From: Nocardia asiatica NBRC 100129
GTDB taxonomy: Bacteria > Actinomycetota > Actinomycetes > Mycobacteriales > Mycobacteriaceae
DNA length: 52,200 bases
Direction of reading: 5' to 3'
Assembly: GCF_000308415.1 (NCBI RefSeq)
Contig: NZ_BAFS01000294.1
Coordinates: 1 to 52,200 of the forward strand
Shown one piece after another: positions 1 through 8,553 of the stretch. The notes beneath the pieces were generated by a model, which had not been told where the DNA came from, did not search any database, and saw nothing but the letters and a program-made list of their open reading frames with translations. Positions within the stretch are counted from its first letter, which is position 1; the number at the start of each line of letters is the position of its first letter. The translations under genes and the position numbers were made by a program.

Positions 1-2199
1 ATCGTCGGTTTCCTCAACCCGGACCAGTCGAACCTGGTGTACCTGGTCTACGGCATGGCGATTCTCGCGCTGCCGTTCGCGATCCTGATCGAGCTGATCA
101 TCGGCAGGCAGTGGAAGCTGCTGGCCGGTTACGCCGCGGCCGGGATCGTCGCCGGACTGCTGCTGTCCATCACCGGCACCGGACTGTCCGCGCCGAAATG
201 GCATCTGCAGGTGCCGGATCGGTTGGACACTTTCCTGTCCCAGTTCCTGGACGACCCGCGCTGGATCGCGATGATCGCCGCGATGCTCACGGTCGCCAGC
301 CCGTGGCTGCCCGTCCGCCCGCGCCGCTGGCTGTGGTTCCTGCTGCTCGCGTTCGCTCCGATCCACCTCGTGGTCAGCACCGTGGTTCCCGCTCGCGCGA
401 TGTTCGGCCTCGCGGTGGGGTGGCTGGTCGGGGCGGTGATCGTGCTTGTGGTGGGCACGCCCGCGCTGGAGGTCCCGCTCGACGCCGCCGCCCGGTTGCT
501 GGCCAGACGCGGTCACACGGTCACCGGTTTCACCGTGGTGCATCCCGCCGGCCGGGGGCCGCTGGTGCTCGCCGCCGCCACCGAAGGGCCCGAACGCGAG
601 CTGATCATCGAGATGTTCGGCAAGAACCAGCGCAGTTTCGGCGCGCTGCGGCAGTTGTGGCGCTGGCTCACGTTCCGCTCCAGCGAGACCGCGGCCATGC
701 ACGGTTCCATGCACCGCGCGGTCGAGCATCGCGCGCTCATGACGATCGCCGTCGCCGACCTCGGGCTCGGCAGCTGCGCTCCCGTCGCGGTCGCCGGACT
801 CTCTCGTGGCTGGATGTTGTACGCGCGCACCCAGCCCTGCGGTACGGCGATCACCGACCAGTCCGCCGATGTGCTGCCCGGGGTGTGGCGCGCACTCGAC
901 ACCTTGCACCAGAAGCAGATCTCGCACGGCGACCTGCGCCCGGCCGACATCCGCGTCGCGGACGGCGCGACACTGTTCGGCGGCTTCGGCAACGCCGAGT
1001 ACGGAGCGTCGGAGGCGCAATTGCAATCCGACATCGCCCAGCTGCTCGTGACGACCACCGCGACGTTCGGCAAGGAACCCGCGGTCCGGGCGGCCATCGA
1101 GATCCTCGGCGAAGTGCGCGTGCTCGCCGCGGCGAGCCGGTTGACCAAGTCGGCGATACCGACCGGGATACGCAAAGCGGTCCCGGAATGGAAGGCCGCG
1201 CTGTCCGACGCCCGCGACGAGGTCCGCAAACAGACCGGTCAGGATCGGATCGAAGCCGAGCAAATCACCCGTTTCTCCCGCAACCAGATCATCCAGCTGG
1301 TCCTGCTGATCGGGCTGGTGTACGTCGCCTACCCGTTCATCAGCGCGGTGCCGACCTTCTTCACCCAGTTGCGAACAGCGAACTGGTGGTGGGCGCTGCT
1401 CGGGCTGGTGGTGTCGGCACTGACCTACGTGGGCGCGGCGGCGGCGCTGTGGGCCTGCGCGTCCGGCGCGGTGAGCTTCCGCAACCTGGTGATCATGCAG
1501 GTCGCCAACACCTTCGCCGCGACGACGACGCCCGCGCGGGTGGGCGGGCTCGCGTTGAGCGTGCGCTTCCTGCAGAAGGGCGGAGTGGGCGCGGTGCGTG
1601 CCACGGCCGCGGTGGCGCTGCAACAGGCCGTGCAGGTGATCACGCACGTCAGCCTGCTGCTCGCGTTCAGCATCCTGGCGGGCACCTCGACGGATCTGTC
1701 GCACTTCGTCCCGGACGCCACGGTGCTGTATTTGCTCGCCGGTGTCGGCGTGGGCATCGTCGGCACGTTCATGTTCGTGCCGAAACTGCGCCGCTGGCTG
1801 AACAACGCGGTCCGGCCGCAACTGCAAGAGGTTCTCGGCGAGCTCGCCGACCTCGCGCGCGACCCCAAACGATCCGCGGTGATCGTGCTGGGTTGCGCGG
1901 CGATCACCCTGGGGTTCGCCGGCGCGCTGTGGGCCAGTGTGGAGGCGTTCGGCGGCGGCACCACCTTCGTCACCGTCACCATCGTCACCATGATCGGCGG
2001 CACCCTCGCCTCGGCCGCGCCGACCCCGGGCGGTGTCGGCGCGGTCGAGGCCGCGCTGATCGGCGGTCTGGCCGCCTTCGGCCTGCCGGCGAACATCGCC
2101 GTGCCCTCTGTGCTGCTGTACCGGGTGCTCACCTGCTGGCTTCCGGTGTTCTGCGGGTGGGCCACGATGCGCTGGATGGCGAAGAGGGATCTCATCTGA
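1..2199 (+). CDS. Flippase-like (UPF0104 / LPG-synthase TM) protein with degenerate kinase domain, 5' partial
   Basis: The frame is open from base 1, so the gene starts upstream of the window; 732 codons are visible. The N-terminal part has several hydrophobic helices. A kinase-like middle section follows, with an HGDLRP catalytic-loop motif at about 925-942. The C-terminal third is a polytopic domain of the lysylphosphatidylglycerol synthase TM/UPF0104 type, ending in a conserved-looking PTPGGVGAVEAA segment near 2023-2058. In the kinase-like part, the position I align with the ATP-binding lysine is Glu (codon 610-612), and the DFG aspartate position is Gly (codon 982-984), so it is probably a pseudokinase. 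The protein should sit in the plasma membrane; related domains flip or modify lipids, but the substrate is unknown here. The methyltransferase gene downstream converges on it. Confidence 0.8.
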   Translation: MVGFLNPDQSNLVYLVYGMAILALPFAILIELIIGRQWKLLAGYAAAGIVAGLLLSITGTGLSAPKWHLQVPDRLDTFLSQFLDDPRWIAMIAAMLTVASPWLPVRPRRWLWFLLLAFAPIHLVVSTVVPARAMFGLAVGWLVGAVIVLVVGTPALEVPLDAAARLLARRGHTVTGFTVVHPAGRGPLVLAAATEGPERELIIEMFGKNQRSFGALRQLWRWLTFRSSETAAMHGSMHRAVEHRALMTIAVADLGLGSCAPVAVAGLSRGWMLYARTQPCGTAITDQSADVLPGVWRALDTLHQKQISHGDLRPADIRVADGATLFGGFGNAEYGASEAQLQSDIAQLLVTTTATFGKEPAVRAAIEILGEVRVLAAASRLTKSAIPTGIRKAVPEWKAALSDARDEVRKQTGQDRIEAEQITRFSRNQIIQLVLLIGLVYVAYPFISAVPTFFTQLRTANWWWALLGLVVSALTYVGAAAALWACASGAVSFRNLVIMQVANTFAATTTPARVGGLALSVRFLQKGGVGAVRATAAVALQQAVQVITHVSLLLAFSILAGTSTDLSHFVPDATVLYLLAGVGVGIVGTFMFVPKLRRWLNNAVRPQLQEVLGELADLARDPKRSAVIVLGCAAITLGFAGALWASVEAFGGGTTFVTVTIVTMIGGTLASAAPTPGGVGAVEAALIGGLAAFGLPANIAVPSVLLYRVLTCWLPVFCGWATMRWMAKRDLI

Positions 2200-2256
2200 G
2201 GCGACTGCCTCGCCACCGCTCGGCCGCAGGCTGTCGACGGCCCTCGGATACGTCCG

Positions 2257-2940
2257 TCATGGCTTGGTCGCCACGAGAACGCCGGTCGCGGGACGCACCG
2301 CGATGAACCGGACGTCCTGGAATCCGGCCGCGCTCAGCGCGTCCCGATACCGCCGGATATCGATGGCCGCCAGGGGATCACCCTCATCGTGTGCGGTGTC
2401 GTGGGTGCGGTGGGCGGCGAACCGTGCCATGACGCGCACGGCGGCGGAGAGCACCGGGCCGGTCGGATGAGTATCGGCGAGCAACAGCCGGCCTCCCGGC
2501 CGCAGTACGCGGAACATCTGCGCGAAGGCGTCGCGGCGGTGCGCGGCGGGGATGTGGTGCATCGCGAAGGTCGAGGTCACCAGGTCGGCGCACGCGTCGG
2601 GCAGCGGAAGCGCTTGCGCCGCGCCGATTTCGAATCGGCAGTTCGCCAGGTCGCGGGAGCGCGCGTTCGCGTACTCGATCATCTGCGGTGACGGGTCGAT
2701 TCCGGTGACCAGGCCGACCCGGCGGGCCAGCACCCGGGCGAGGTCGCCCGGACCGCACCCGATATCGACCACGTCGGCGTCGGCCGCCGGATCGGCGAGA
2801 CCGGCGAGCCGGGCATTCAGACGGCCGCCGCGACCGAGCAGGAAGGCGGACTTGAACGCGCGGTAGCGGCGCGGCTGGGTGAGCAGCACACCGATCTCGG
2901 TGGGCGAATCGATGGCAGACTGGGGTTCGTTTCCGGACAT
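2257..2940 (-). CDS. Class I SAM-dependent methyltransferase
   Basis: A 227-residue protein if started at the ATG 2938-2940; an in-frame upstream ATG at 2982 would overlap the divergent regulator's promoter and is less likely. It has the SAM-binding motif I, VDIGCGPGDLARVLA, followed by an acidic residue (GIDPSPQMIEYA) that would contact the ribose, then LPDACADLVTSTFAMHHI and a motif near LRPGGRLLLADT, which is the usual layout of Methyltransf_11/25 proteins. The substrate cannot be predicted. It is divergent from a TetR regulator 98 bp away with a perfect palindrome between them, so it is probably that regulator's target. It is cytoplasmic, with no signal or membrane segment. Confidence 0.85.
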   Translation of the reverse strand: MSGNEPQSAIDSPTEIGVLLTQPRRYRAFKSAFLLGRGGRLNARLAGLADPAADADVVDIGCGPGDLARVLARRVGLVTGIDPSPQMIEYANARSRDLANCRFEIGAAQALPLPDACADLVTSTFAMHHIPAAHRRDAFAQMFRVLRPGGRLLLADTHPTGPVLSAAVRVMARFAAHRTHDTAHDEGDPLAAIDIRRYRDALSAAGFQDVRFIAVRPATGVLVATKP

Positions 2941-2994
2941 GAGTTCAGGATCGTCGGATCTCACGCTGCCGACCAGGAACAATGCCGCGGGATT

Positions 2995-3010
2995 CGTCCG
3001 GAACCGGACG
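2995..3010. promoter_or_regulatory. Perfect 7-bp inverted repeat, probable TetR operator
   Basis: CGTCCGG-AA-CCGGACG lies in the 98-bp gap between the divergent methyltransferase (start 2940) and TetR (start 3039) genes. TetR proteins commonly bind such palindromes in the shared promoter and repress both directions. Binding by this particular regulator is inferred from position. Confidence 0.6.
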
Positions 3011-3038
3011 CATAGGAGACATCTGTCCGGGAGGCACG

Positions 3039-3608
3039 ATGCCGGGAGAACAGGACACCGACGATCGGCGGGTACGGCGCACCAAGGCCCTGCTGCACCG
3101 GGCGCTGATCGAGCTCATGGTGGAAAACGCTTACGACCGGATCACCGTCCGCGACATCCTGGAGCGCGCCGACGTCGGACGTTCCACGTTCTACGCGCAC
3201 TACCGGGACAAAGACGACCTGCTGTTGCGCAGCAGCACCGACTACCTGCGCACGGCCATGGCCGCCGCGCAGACCGGAGCCGACGCTGCCGAGTTGCTCG
3301 CGCCGGTGCGCACGCTGTTCCAGCTGGCCGCGCGTCATCCCGAGATCTATCGGGCGCTGCTCGGCCGCAAGAGCGGCGCGGTGCTGCTGCGCACCACGCG
3401 GGTGATGGTCGCGCAAATTCTCGCCGAGCGGCTGCGCGACCGGCTTAGCATGCCGGAGGACGAGTTCGCCACTACCGTCACGTTCCTGTCCTGGGGTGTC
3501 GTCGGCCTGCTCGGAGCTATCGCCGAGCCGCATCCGCCGCTTTCGGCCGAGGATGCCTACCGGCGTCTGGTGCGCTTGGTCGGTCCCGGTCTGAGCGGCG
3601 AAGTTTGA
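3039..3608 (+). CDS. TetR/AcrR family transcriptional regulator
   Basis: A 189-residue protein starting at ATG 3039, chosen because GGGAGG lies just upstream and because the helix-turn-helix then begins about 10 residues in, as usual for the family. The N-terminal DNA-binding part reads ALIELMVENAYDRITVRDI followed by ERADVGRSTFYAHYRDKDD, a typical TetR HTH with the STFYAHY recognition helix. The C-terminal ligand domain is poorly conserved, as expected. It likely controls the divergent methyltransferase gene and itself through the palindrome at 2995-3010. The inducer is unknown. Confidence 0.88.
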   Translation: MPGEQDTDDRRVRRTKALLHRALIELMVENAYDRITVRDILERADVGRSTFYAHYRDKDDLLLRSSTDYLRTAMAAAQTGADAAELLAPVRTLFQLAARHPEIYRALLGRKSGAVLLRTTRVMVAQILAERLRDRLSMPEDEFATTVTFLSWGVVGLLGAIAEPHPPLSAEDAYRRLVRLVGPGLSGEV

Positions 3609-3744
3609 CGGGCTTCGGCGAAGCACCGCCGTCCAGCGGGCCTGGCTCCAGGCCGCCGTCGCGGTGTCGAGCGCCGCCGATCGGAGCGGTTCGAGCCCGC
3701 GCCGGAATGGAGTCGGCGGATTCGGACGCGAATCCAGGATCGAG

Positions 3745-3802
3745 GGCGCTCACACGCCCGCGGTGACGTTCGAGGTCGGCCGGCGCCGCTTGGTGCGCTA
3801 CC
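3745..3802 (-). pseudogene. Degenerate duplicate of the 3' end of the adjacent isochorismatase-fold gene
   Basis: The + strand here matches 3894-3954 (the 3' coding end of the neighbouring gene) almost base for base with a few indels: GGCGCTCAC, GTGACG, TTCGAGGT and GTGCGCT blocks recur in order. On the minus strand one frame still reads AHQAAPADLE then GRVSA, against AHEAALANLE and GRVSA in the intact gene. Similarity at silent positions as well as protein level points to a partial tandem duplication that has since decayed. No start or complete domain remains. Nothing else is recognisable in the convergent gap 3609-3860. Confidence 0.6.
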
Positions 3803-3860
3803 GCAAGCGTTTCGGCGCAATCGCCGAGGTCGACTCGAGGTTTCGGACGCGCTGCCCGAA

Positions 3861-4466
3861 TCAGCGAGAATTCATGCGATCCAATGCCTCGGCGGCGCTC
3901 ACCCGGCCCGCCGTGACGAGTTCGAGGTTGGCCAGCGCGGCTTCGTGCGCTTCCTCGGTGGCGGCGGCCACGCAGTCGGCCACCGGATGCACCGTGAACC
4001 CGAGATCGGTGCCGTGCCGGGCGGTTTGCTCGACAGTGAGGTTGGTCGCGACACCCGTGACGAAAAGCGTCTCGATGCCCTGATCCGCCAACCACTCCGG
4101 CAATTTGCTGCCCGCGAGGCCGGAGAGTTTCTGGTTGTCGAACACTTCCGTCGGCTGCGCCGCCATCTCCGGAATGATCGCGGCGCCGGGCGAATCGGGC
4201 CGGAACTCGGTCTGCGCCGCACCCACCGAACGCATGAATCCGGTGTTGCGCACCAGTTCGCCCTCACCGACCGGGATGGTGAACCGGGTGAAGACCACCG
4301 GCGCCCGCGCCGCGAGCGCCGCGGCGTGGAAGTCCGCCGCACGTGCCACCACGCCGCTCGCCGCCACGGGCGCTGCCAGCATGGGGCCGAAAAAACCCTC
4401 CGGCCGAATGACATTCACCTGCCAGTGCAGCGCCAGCACTGCGGCGCGGATGCGTCGGATCGCCAT
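3861..4466 (-). CDS. Isochorismatase-fold (cysteine hydrolase family) protein with atypical catalytic residues
   Basis: A 201-residue protein of normal length for the family. Family members use an Asp-Lys-Cys triad. Here the first strand reads VLALHWQVNVI, with His where the catalytic Asp is usual (IDMQ). A lysine is present in FDNQKLSGL. The nucleophile loop reads VTGVATNLTVEQTARHG, with Thr where Cys is expected in the TNxCVxxTAR pattern. The fold is clear from the TGVATN and TARHGTDLGF segments. Members with a His in the first motif exist in actinobacteria, so this may be a distinct subfamily rather than a dead enzyme. It may hydrolyse with altered chemistry or only bind a ligand. Confidence 0.8.
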   Translation of the reverse strand: MAIRRIRAAVLALHWQVNVIRPEGFFGPMLAAPVAASGVVARAADFHAAALAARAPVVFTRFTIPVGEGELVRNTGFMRSVGAAQTEFRPDSPGAAIIPEMAAQPTEVFDNQKLSGLAGSKLPEWLADQGIETLFVTGVATNLTVEQTARHGTDLGFTVHPVADCVAAATEEAHEAALANLELVTAGRVSAAEALDRMNSR

Positions 4467-4533
4467 GCGACGACCTTACGCATCCGCGCTCGCGCGCATC
4501 GTCCGATTCACGTGAAACGAACGCACTCGGCGC

Positions 4534-6105
4534 TCAGGACGAATAGTCTTTGCGCAACTGCACTTTCACCACTTTGCCGCTGGCGTTGCGGGGCAGCTCG
4601 GGCACCAGCACCAGGTCTTTCGGGTGCTTGTAGCGCGCCAGGTTCTCGTTGAGGAACGGCTCCAGCTCGGCCAGGGTCAGCTCGTCGTCGGGGTTGTGCA
4701 GGGCGACCACCGCGACCGGCACTTCGCCCCACTTGTCGTGCGCACGGCCGACCACCGCCGCCTCCCGGATCTTCGGGTGCGCGAACAGCACGTTCTCCAC
4801 CTCGGCGCAGTAGATGTTCTCACCGCCGGAGATGATCATGTCCTTCTTGCGGTCGACCACGTAGACGAATCCCTCTTCGTCCTGGCGGACCAGGTCGCCG
4901 GAGTGGAACCAGCCGCCCGCGAACGCCTCCGCGGTGGCCTCCGGCTTGTTCCAGTAGCCCTGCATGAGCGTCGGACCGCGGTAGACGATCTCACCGACGT
5001 CGCCGGGGGCGACGTCGTTCATCTCGTCGTCGACGATGCGCGCCTGGATCGTCGGGATGGGCTTGCCGACCGAGCCGATCTTGCGGATGGCGTCCTTGCC
5101 CTCCAGCACACAGGTGATCGGCGACATCTCCGTCTGCCCGAATACCGCGACGTTGAACGCGTTCGGGAACGACTCGCTCATCGCGCGCAGCACCGTGTCG
5201 GAGGCGGGCGCGGCGCCCCAGCTGAGCGCCTCCAGCGCGAGCTTGCGGTCCTTCACGGTCGGGTGGTCGCAGACCAGCTGCCACTGGGCGGGCACGCAGA
5301 AGGCGGTGGTGGCCTGCTCGCGCTCCAGCGCGTCCAGGAACTCGCCCGCGTCGAAGGCGCCCAGCGGGTGCAGCACCGTCTTCGAGCCGAGCAGGAACGC
5401 CGGTGCGAGGCTGCCGAGTCCGGCGATGTGGAACAGCGGCGAGGTGCACAGCGCGATCGACTCCGGGTGCAGCGCCATCGCCCGGATACAGGTCAGCGCC
5501 TGGGCGTTCATGTTCGCGTGGGTCAGCACCGCGCCTTTCGGGCTGCCGGTGGTGCCGGAGGTGTACATGATGAGGCTGGGGGTGTCCTCGGGGATGTCCA
5601 GCGGGGTGTGCGGATCGCCCGGCTCGGCGAGCAGGTCGTCGAAGCCGATCACGCCGTCGCCGGAGGCGCCGCCGATCACCACGCAGGTCTCCAGTGCGGG
5701 CGCCTGCGCCTGCACGGCGGTGGCCAGCGGCTGCAGCACGGTGTCGGTGACGACCGCCTTGGCTCCGCTGTCGCTGACGATGTAGGCGACCTCCGGCGGC
5801 GTGAGCCGGAAGTTGACCGGGACCGCGATCGCGCCGAGCGCGTTGATGCCGAACACGGCTTCGAGGTATTCCGTGTGGTTCAGCGCCAGGATCAGCACCC
5901 GGTCGCCGAACCCGACACCCTGGCGCGCCAAACCGTCGGCGAATTTCAGCGACCGCTCGTGCAACTGCCGCCAGGTGGTGTCCACCCCACGGAAGCGCAC
6001 CGCGACCGCGTCCGGGCGCATCTGCGCGTGTGCGGCGATCTGGTTGTTCCAGTGGTTGCGCCGCGACCTGATCGGCTCGTCGAGCGCTGCTGCCCCGGTG
6101 GTCAT
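4534..6105 (-). CDS. fadD5: FadD5-like fatty-acyl-CoA synthetase (ANL superfamily)
   Basis: A 523-residue ANL enzyme; the ATG at 6103-6105 is preferred over an upstream GTG/ATG frame because GAGAGGAG sits about 10 bases upstream. It activates a carboxylic acid with ATP and transfers it to CoA. Motifs: YTSGTTGSPKGAVLTH (P-loop), GQTEMSP (A5), WFHSGDL and VDRKKDMIISGGENIYCAE hinge region, and PRNASGKV with the catalytic Lys near the C-terminus. The overall sequence closely resembles mycobacterial FadD5 as I recall it (RFRLTP, GEVPVAV, LARYKHPK). In M. tuberculosis fadD5 heads the mce1 operon; here the visible mce genes are about 42 kb away. The symbol is an inference from resemblance. Confidence 0.85.
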   Translation of the reverse strand: MTTGAAALDEPIRSRRNHWNNQIAAHAQMRPDAVAVRFRGVDTTWRQLHERSLKFADGLARQGVGFGDRVLILALNHTEYLEAVFGINALGAIAVPVNFRLTPPEVAYIVSDSGAKAVVTDTVLQPLATAVQAQAPALETCVVIGGASGDGVIGFDDLLAEPGDPHTPLDIPEDTPSLIMYTSGTTGSPKGAVLTHANMNAQALTCIRAMALHPESIALCTSPLFHIAGLGSLAPAFLLGSKTVLHPLGAFDAGEFLDALEREQATTAFCVPAQWQLVCDHPTVKDRKLALEALSWGAAPASDTVLRAMSESFPNAFNVAVFGQTEMSPITCVLEGKDAIRKIGSVGKPIPTIQARIVDDEMNDVAPGDVGEIVYRGPTLMQGYWNKPEATAEAFAGGWFHSGDLVRQDEEGFVYVVDRKKDMIISGGENIYCAEVENVLFAHPKIREAAVVGRAHDKWGEVPVAVVALHNPDDELTLAELEPFLNENLARYKHPKDLVLVPELPRNASGKVVKVQLRKDYSS

Positions 6106-6446
6106 TGCCACGAACTCCTCTCGGACCGTCATCGGCCCGCCGGGTTGTCCGACGGCGGCGACGGGCTGAATCGCGTGCAGAATAGCAACTAACTTAAATG
6201 TCCGGCAAGGGATTGCGGGATGAATCCCGGTTAATCAGCCCGGACCGGCTCCCAACTCTTCCGATACCCTTCTTAGCAGCGTATTTGCGCTCATGCACAC
6301 GGAGGGCAAGACCGAAACCCTATCGATGAAGATCATCCAACATGCGAACCTCGGCTTACTTATGAGTTGAACGTTCGGCGATTCTCGTGTCACCATCGAG
6401 CCCAACGGGCGAACCGGCACGCCCGCGCGAGGTATAGGAGAAGCGC
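6106..6446. promoter_or_regulatory. Divergent promoter region of fadD5-like and nitronate monooxygenase-like genes
   Basis: This 341-bp gap has no credible gene and is less GC-rich than its flanks (for example AACTAACTTAAATG at 6187-6200). It contains a GGGATT-N8-AATCCC inverted repeat at 6209-6228. The two flanking genes must both be read outward from it. No promoter can be assigned confidently. Confidence 0.5.
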
Positions 6447-7424
6447 ATGCTGCGGACCAGGTTCACCGAGAAGTTCGGGGTCCAACACCCGATCGTGCAG
6501 GGCGGCATGATGTGGGTCGGCCGGGCCGAACTCGTCGCGGCCGTCGCCAACGCGGGCGGGCTCGGCTTCATCACGGCCCTGACCCAGCCCACCCCGGACG
6601 ACCTGCGCCGCGAGATCGAGCGCACCAGGGAGCTGACCGACAAGCCGTTCGGCGTGAACGTCACCATCCTGCCGTCGATCAACCCGCCGCCGTACGCGGA
6701 GTACGTGCAGGCGATCATCGACAGCGGCGTGAAGATCGTCGAGACGGCGGGCAGCAATCCCGAGCCGTTCCTGCCCTACTACAAGGACGCCGGCATCAAA
6801 GTGCTGCACAAGTGCACCAGCGTGCGGCACGCGCTGAAGGCGGAGCGGATCGGCGTGGACGGCGTGAGCATCGACGGCTTCGAGTGCGCGGGCCATCCCG
6901 GCGAGGACGACGTCCCCGGCTTGGTGCTCATCCCGGCCGCCGCCCGCGAGCTGAGCATCCCGATGATCGCCTCCGGCGGCATCGCCGACGCCCGCGGCCT
7001 GGTCGCCGCGCTCGCCCTCGGCGCGGACGGCGTCAACATGGGCACCCGGTTCCTGTGCACCCAGGAGTCCTCGATCGATCAGAAGGTCAAGGAGAAGATC
7101 GTCGCGAACTCCGAGCGCGACACCCAGCTCATCTTCCGCACCATGCGCAACACGGCGCGGGTCGCGGACAACGAGATCAGCCGCAAGGTGGTCGAGATCG
7201 AGAAGGCCGGCGGCACTTTCGACGACGTGCGCGACCTGGTCGCGGGAGCACGCGGCCGCCGGGTGTTCGACGAAGGCGACCTGGACGCGGGCATCTGGTC
7301 GGTCGGCTTGTGCCAGGGCCTGATCCACGACATCCCGACCTGCGCGGAGCTGATCGGCCGGATGGTCACCGAGGCCGAGGAGCTGATCACGGCCCGTCTC
7401 GCGGAAACCGTCGTGGTCGGCTGA
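6447..7424 (+). CDS. Nitronate monooxygenase / 2-nitropropane dioxygenase family flavoprotein
   Basis: A 325-residue FMN-dependent TIM-barrel protein with AGGAGAAG before the ATG. Motifs: VQGGMMWVGRAELVAAVANAGGLGFI at the N-terminus, FGVNVTILPS, VDGVSIDGFECAGHPG with the family histidine, and the phosphate-binding MIASGGIADARG / LGADGVNMGTRFL. Known members oxidise alkyl nitronates, but the same family includes FabK-type enoyl-ACP reductases and many enzymes of unknown substrate, so the name is generic. It is divergent from the fadD5-like gene and ends 6 bp from the convergent MBL hydrolase gene. Confidence 0.85.
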   Translation: MLRTRFTEKFGVQHPIVQGGMMWVGRAELVAAVANAGGLGFITALTQPTPDDLRREIERTRELTDKPFGVNVTILPSINPPPYAEYVQAIIDSGVKIVETAGSNPEPFLPYYKDAGIKVLHKCTSVRHALKAERIGVDGVSIDGFECAGHPGEDDVPGLVLIPAAARELSIPMIASGGIADARGLVAALALGADGVNMGTRFLCTQESSIDQKVKEKIVANSERDTQLIFRTMRNTARVADNEISRKVVEIEKAGGTFDDVRDLVAGARGRRVFDEGDLDAGIWSVGLCQGLIHDIPTCAELIGRMVTEAEELITARLAETVVVG

Positions 7425-7430
7425 CCGGAG

Positions 7431-8402
7431 TCACCTGGCCGCGCGAGCGGTGACGGCCGCGTAGTCGTGGCTCGCGACGAGTTCGATGCCGTCGGGCAGG
7501 GCGTGCAGACGGTGGATCGTGGTGAAGGCGGCGTCCCGATCGGCGTCGAACAGCTTGCCCGGCATCGGCGCCTTCTCCCGCAGCAGATCGACCTGCAACT
7601 TGCTCCAGACGGCGTCGCCGGCGAACAGCACGCGGCTGCCGTCGTCCACCGCGAGCAGCACGCCGATACTGCCCGGCGTGTGACCCGCGAGATCGACCAG
7701 CAGCACCGAGCCGTCGCCGAACAGGTCCTTGCTGCGCGGGAAGGTGAGCACCGGCGGTCCGTCCAGCTCGAAGCGGTCGAAGCCGCGCCCGCGCAGCGGG
7801 CCGCGCGCCACACCGGCCGGTGCGTGCGGGCCGCCCATCGCCCACTCGTACTCGACCCCGGGCAGCCGGATCTCCACTGCGGCGGGCAATTCCAGCAGGC
7901 CCGAGACGTGATCCCAATGCAGGTGGGTGGGCACCACGAAATCGATGTCCTCGCCCGCGAGATCGTGCGCGGCCAGCGCGTCCGACAGCCCGAGCACCGG
8001 TTTGTCCGGCGCGACGAGCAGCGGGACCGGGAACGGCAGTTCGGGCAGTACCCGGTCGTGCACGCCCGCGCACAGGGCCGGATCGATCAGGAAACGCGCC
8101 TTCGGGTGCTCGACCAGGAACGCCGCCATCGACAGCCGCATCTCCCGCAGACTACGCACCCCCTCGGCCACGATGGTGGTCGGCGCGGACATGGTGGCCT
8201 GCGTCAGCACGGTCAACCGGACCGCGGCGCTCGCGGCGGACGGCGGCAGCGCTTCGAGCTTCGCCAGCAGCGCGGTGTCCGGCCGGCGCGGCCGCAGCAA
8301 CCGGCCCGGCGTGACCGCCAGCGCGGCGCAGCAGCGCAGCAAGGTGGGCAGAGTGGGCGTGCGCTCGGCGCGGGCGGCGGCGCCGCTGTCCGGTTCGGTC
8401 AC
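7431..8402 (-). CDS. MBL-fold metallo-hydrolase
   Basis: A 323-residue metallo-beta-lactamase-fold protein starting with GTG. The metal-binding motif HLHWDH is at about residue 160, followed by downstream ligands in DLAGHTPGS and LFAGDAVW. The closest familiar layout is the lactonase/AttM-like group of cytoplasmic hydrolases. The first 60-70 residues precede the fold and are rich in Arg, Ala and Leu. No signal peptide is seen. It is transcribed divergently from the ACP-PKS-FAAL operon with a 150-bp shared promoter region. MBL enzymes serve as thioesterases in some polyketide systems, so a role in product release is possible but is only an inference here. Confidence 0.85.
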   Translation of the reverse strand: MTEPDSGAAARAERTPTLPTLLRCCAALAVTPGRLLRPRRPDTALLAKLEALPPSAASAAVRLTVLTQATMSAPTTIVAEGVRSLREMRLSMAAFLVEHPKARFLIDPALCAGVHDRVLPELPFPVPLLVAPDKPVLGLSDALAAHDLAGEDIDFVVPTHLHWDHVSGLLELPAAVEIRLPGVEYEWAMGGPHAPAGVARGPLRGRGFDRFELDGPPVLTFPRSKDLFGDGSVLLVDLAGHTPGSIGVLLAVDDGSRVLFAGDAVWSKLQVDLLREKAPMPGKLFDADRDAAFTTIHRLHALPDGIELVASHDYAAVTARAAR

Positions 8403-8465
8403 GACGCCACGGTATGTGATTGCGTCCGGTTCGCGAAAGACCGGACAGGCAGCGGAAACGCGACC

Positions 8466-8493
8466 TTGCCCCGCGCGATTTCTCCGGCATAAT
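8466..8493 (+). promoter_or_regulatory. Candidate sigma-A-like promoter of the ACP-PKS-FAAL operon
   Basis: TTGCCC (8466-8471) and CATAAT (8488-8493) are separated by 16 bp, 60 bp upstream of the ACP start. It is the best match to a housekeeping promoter in the intergenic region between the divergent MBL and ACP genes. Predicted by eye only. Confidence 0.4.
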
Positions 8494-8553
8494 CGCGTGG
8501 GTACCGTTCTTCAGTGGGGTAACAACGGCCGGGAGACGGGGAGGGAGGACGCG

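Noticed and set aside
111..2306. Long + strand open frame overlapping the first membrane protein
   Set aside because: Out of frame with a clearly coding polytopic protein; its translation is Arg-rich and low in hydrophobic residues, typical of a shadow frame in GC-rich DNA.
4624..6192. 522-codon + strand frame antisense to the acyl-CoA synthetase
   Set aside because: It covers a gene with all ANL motifs, has no ribosome binding site and no recognisable domain.
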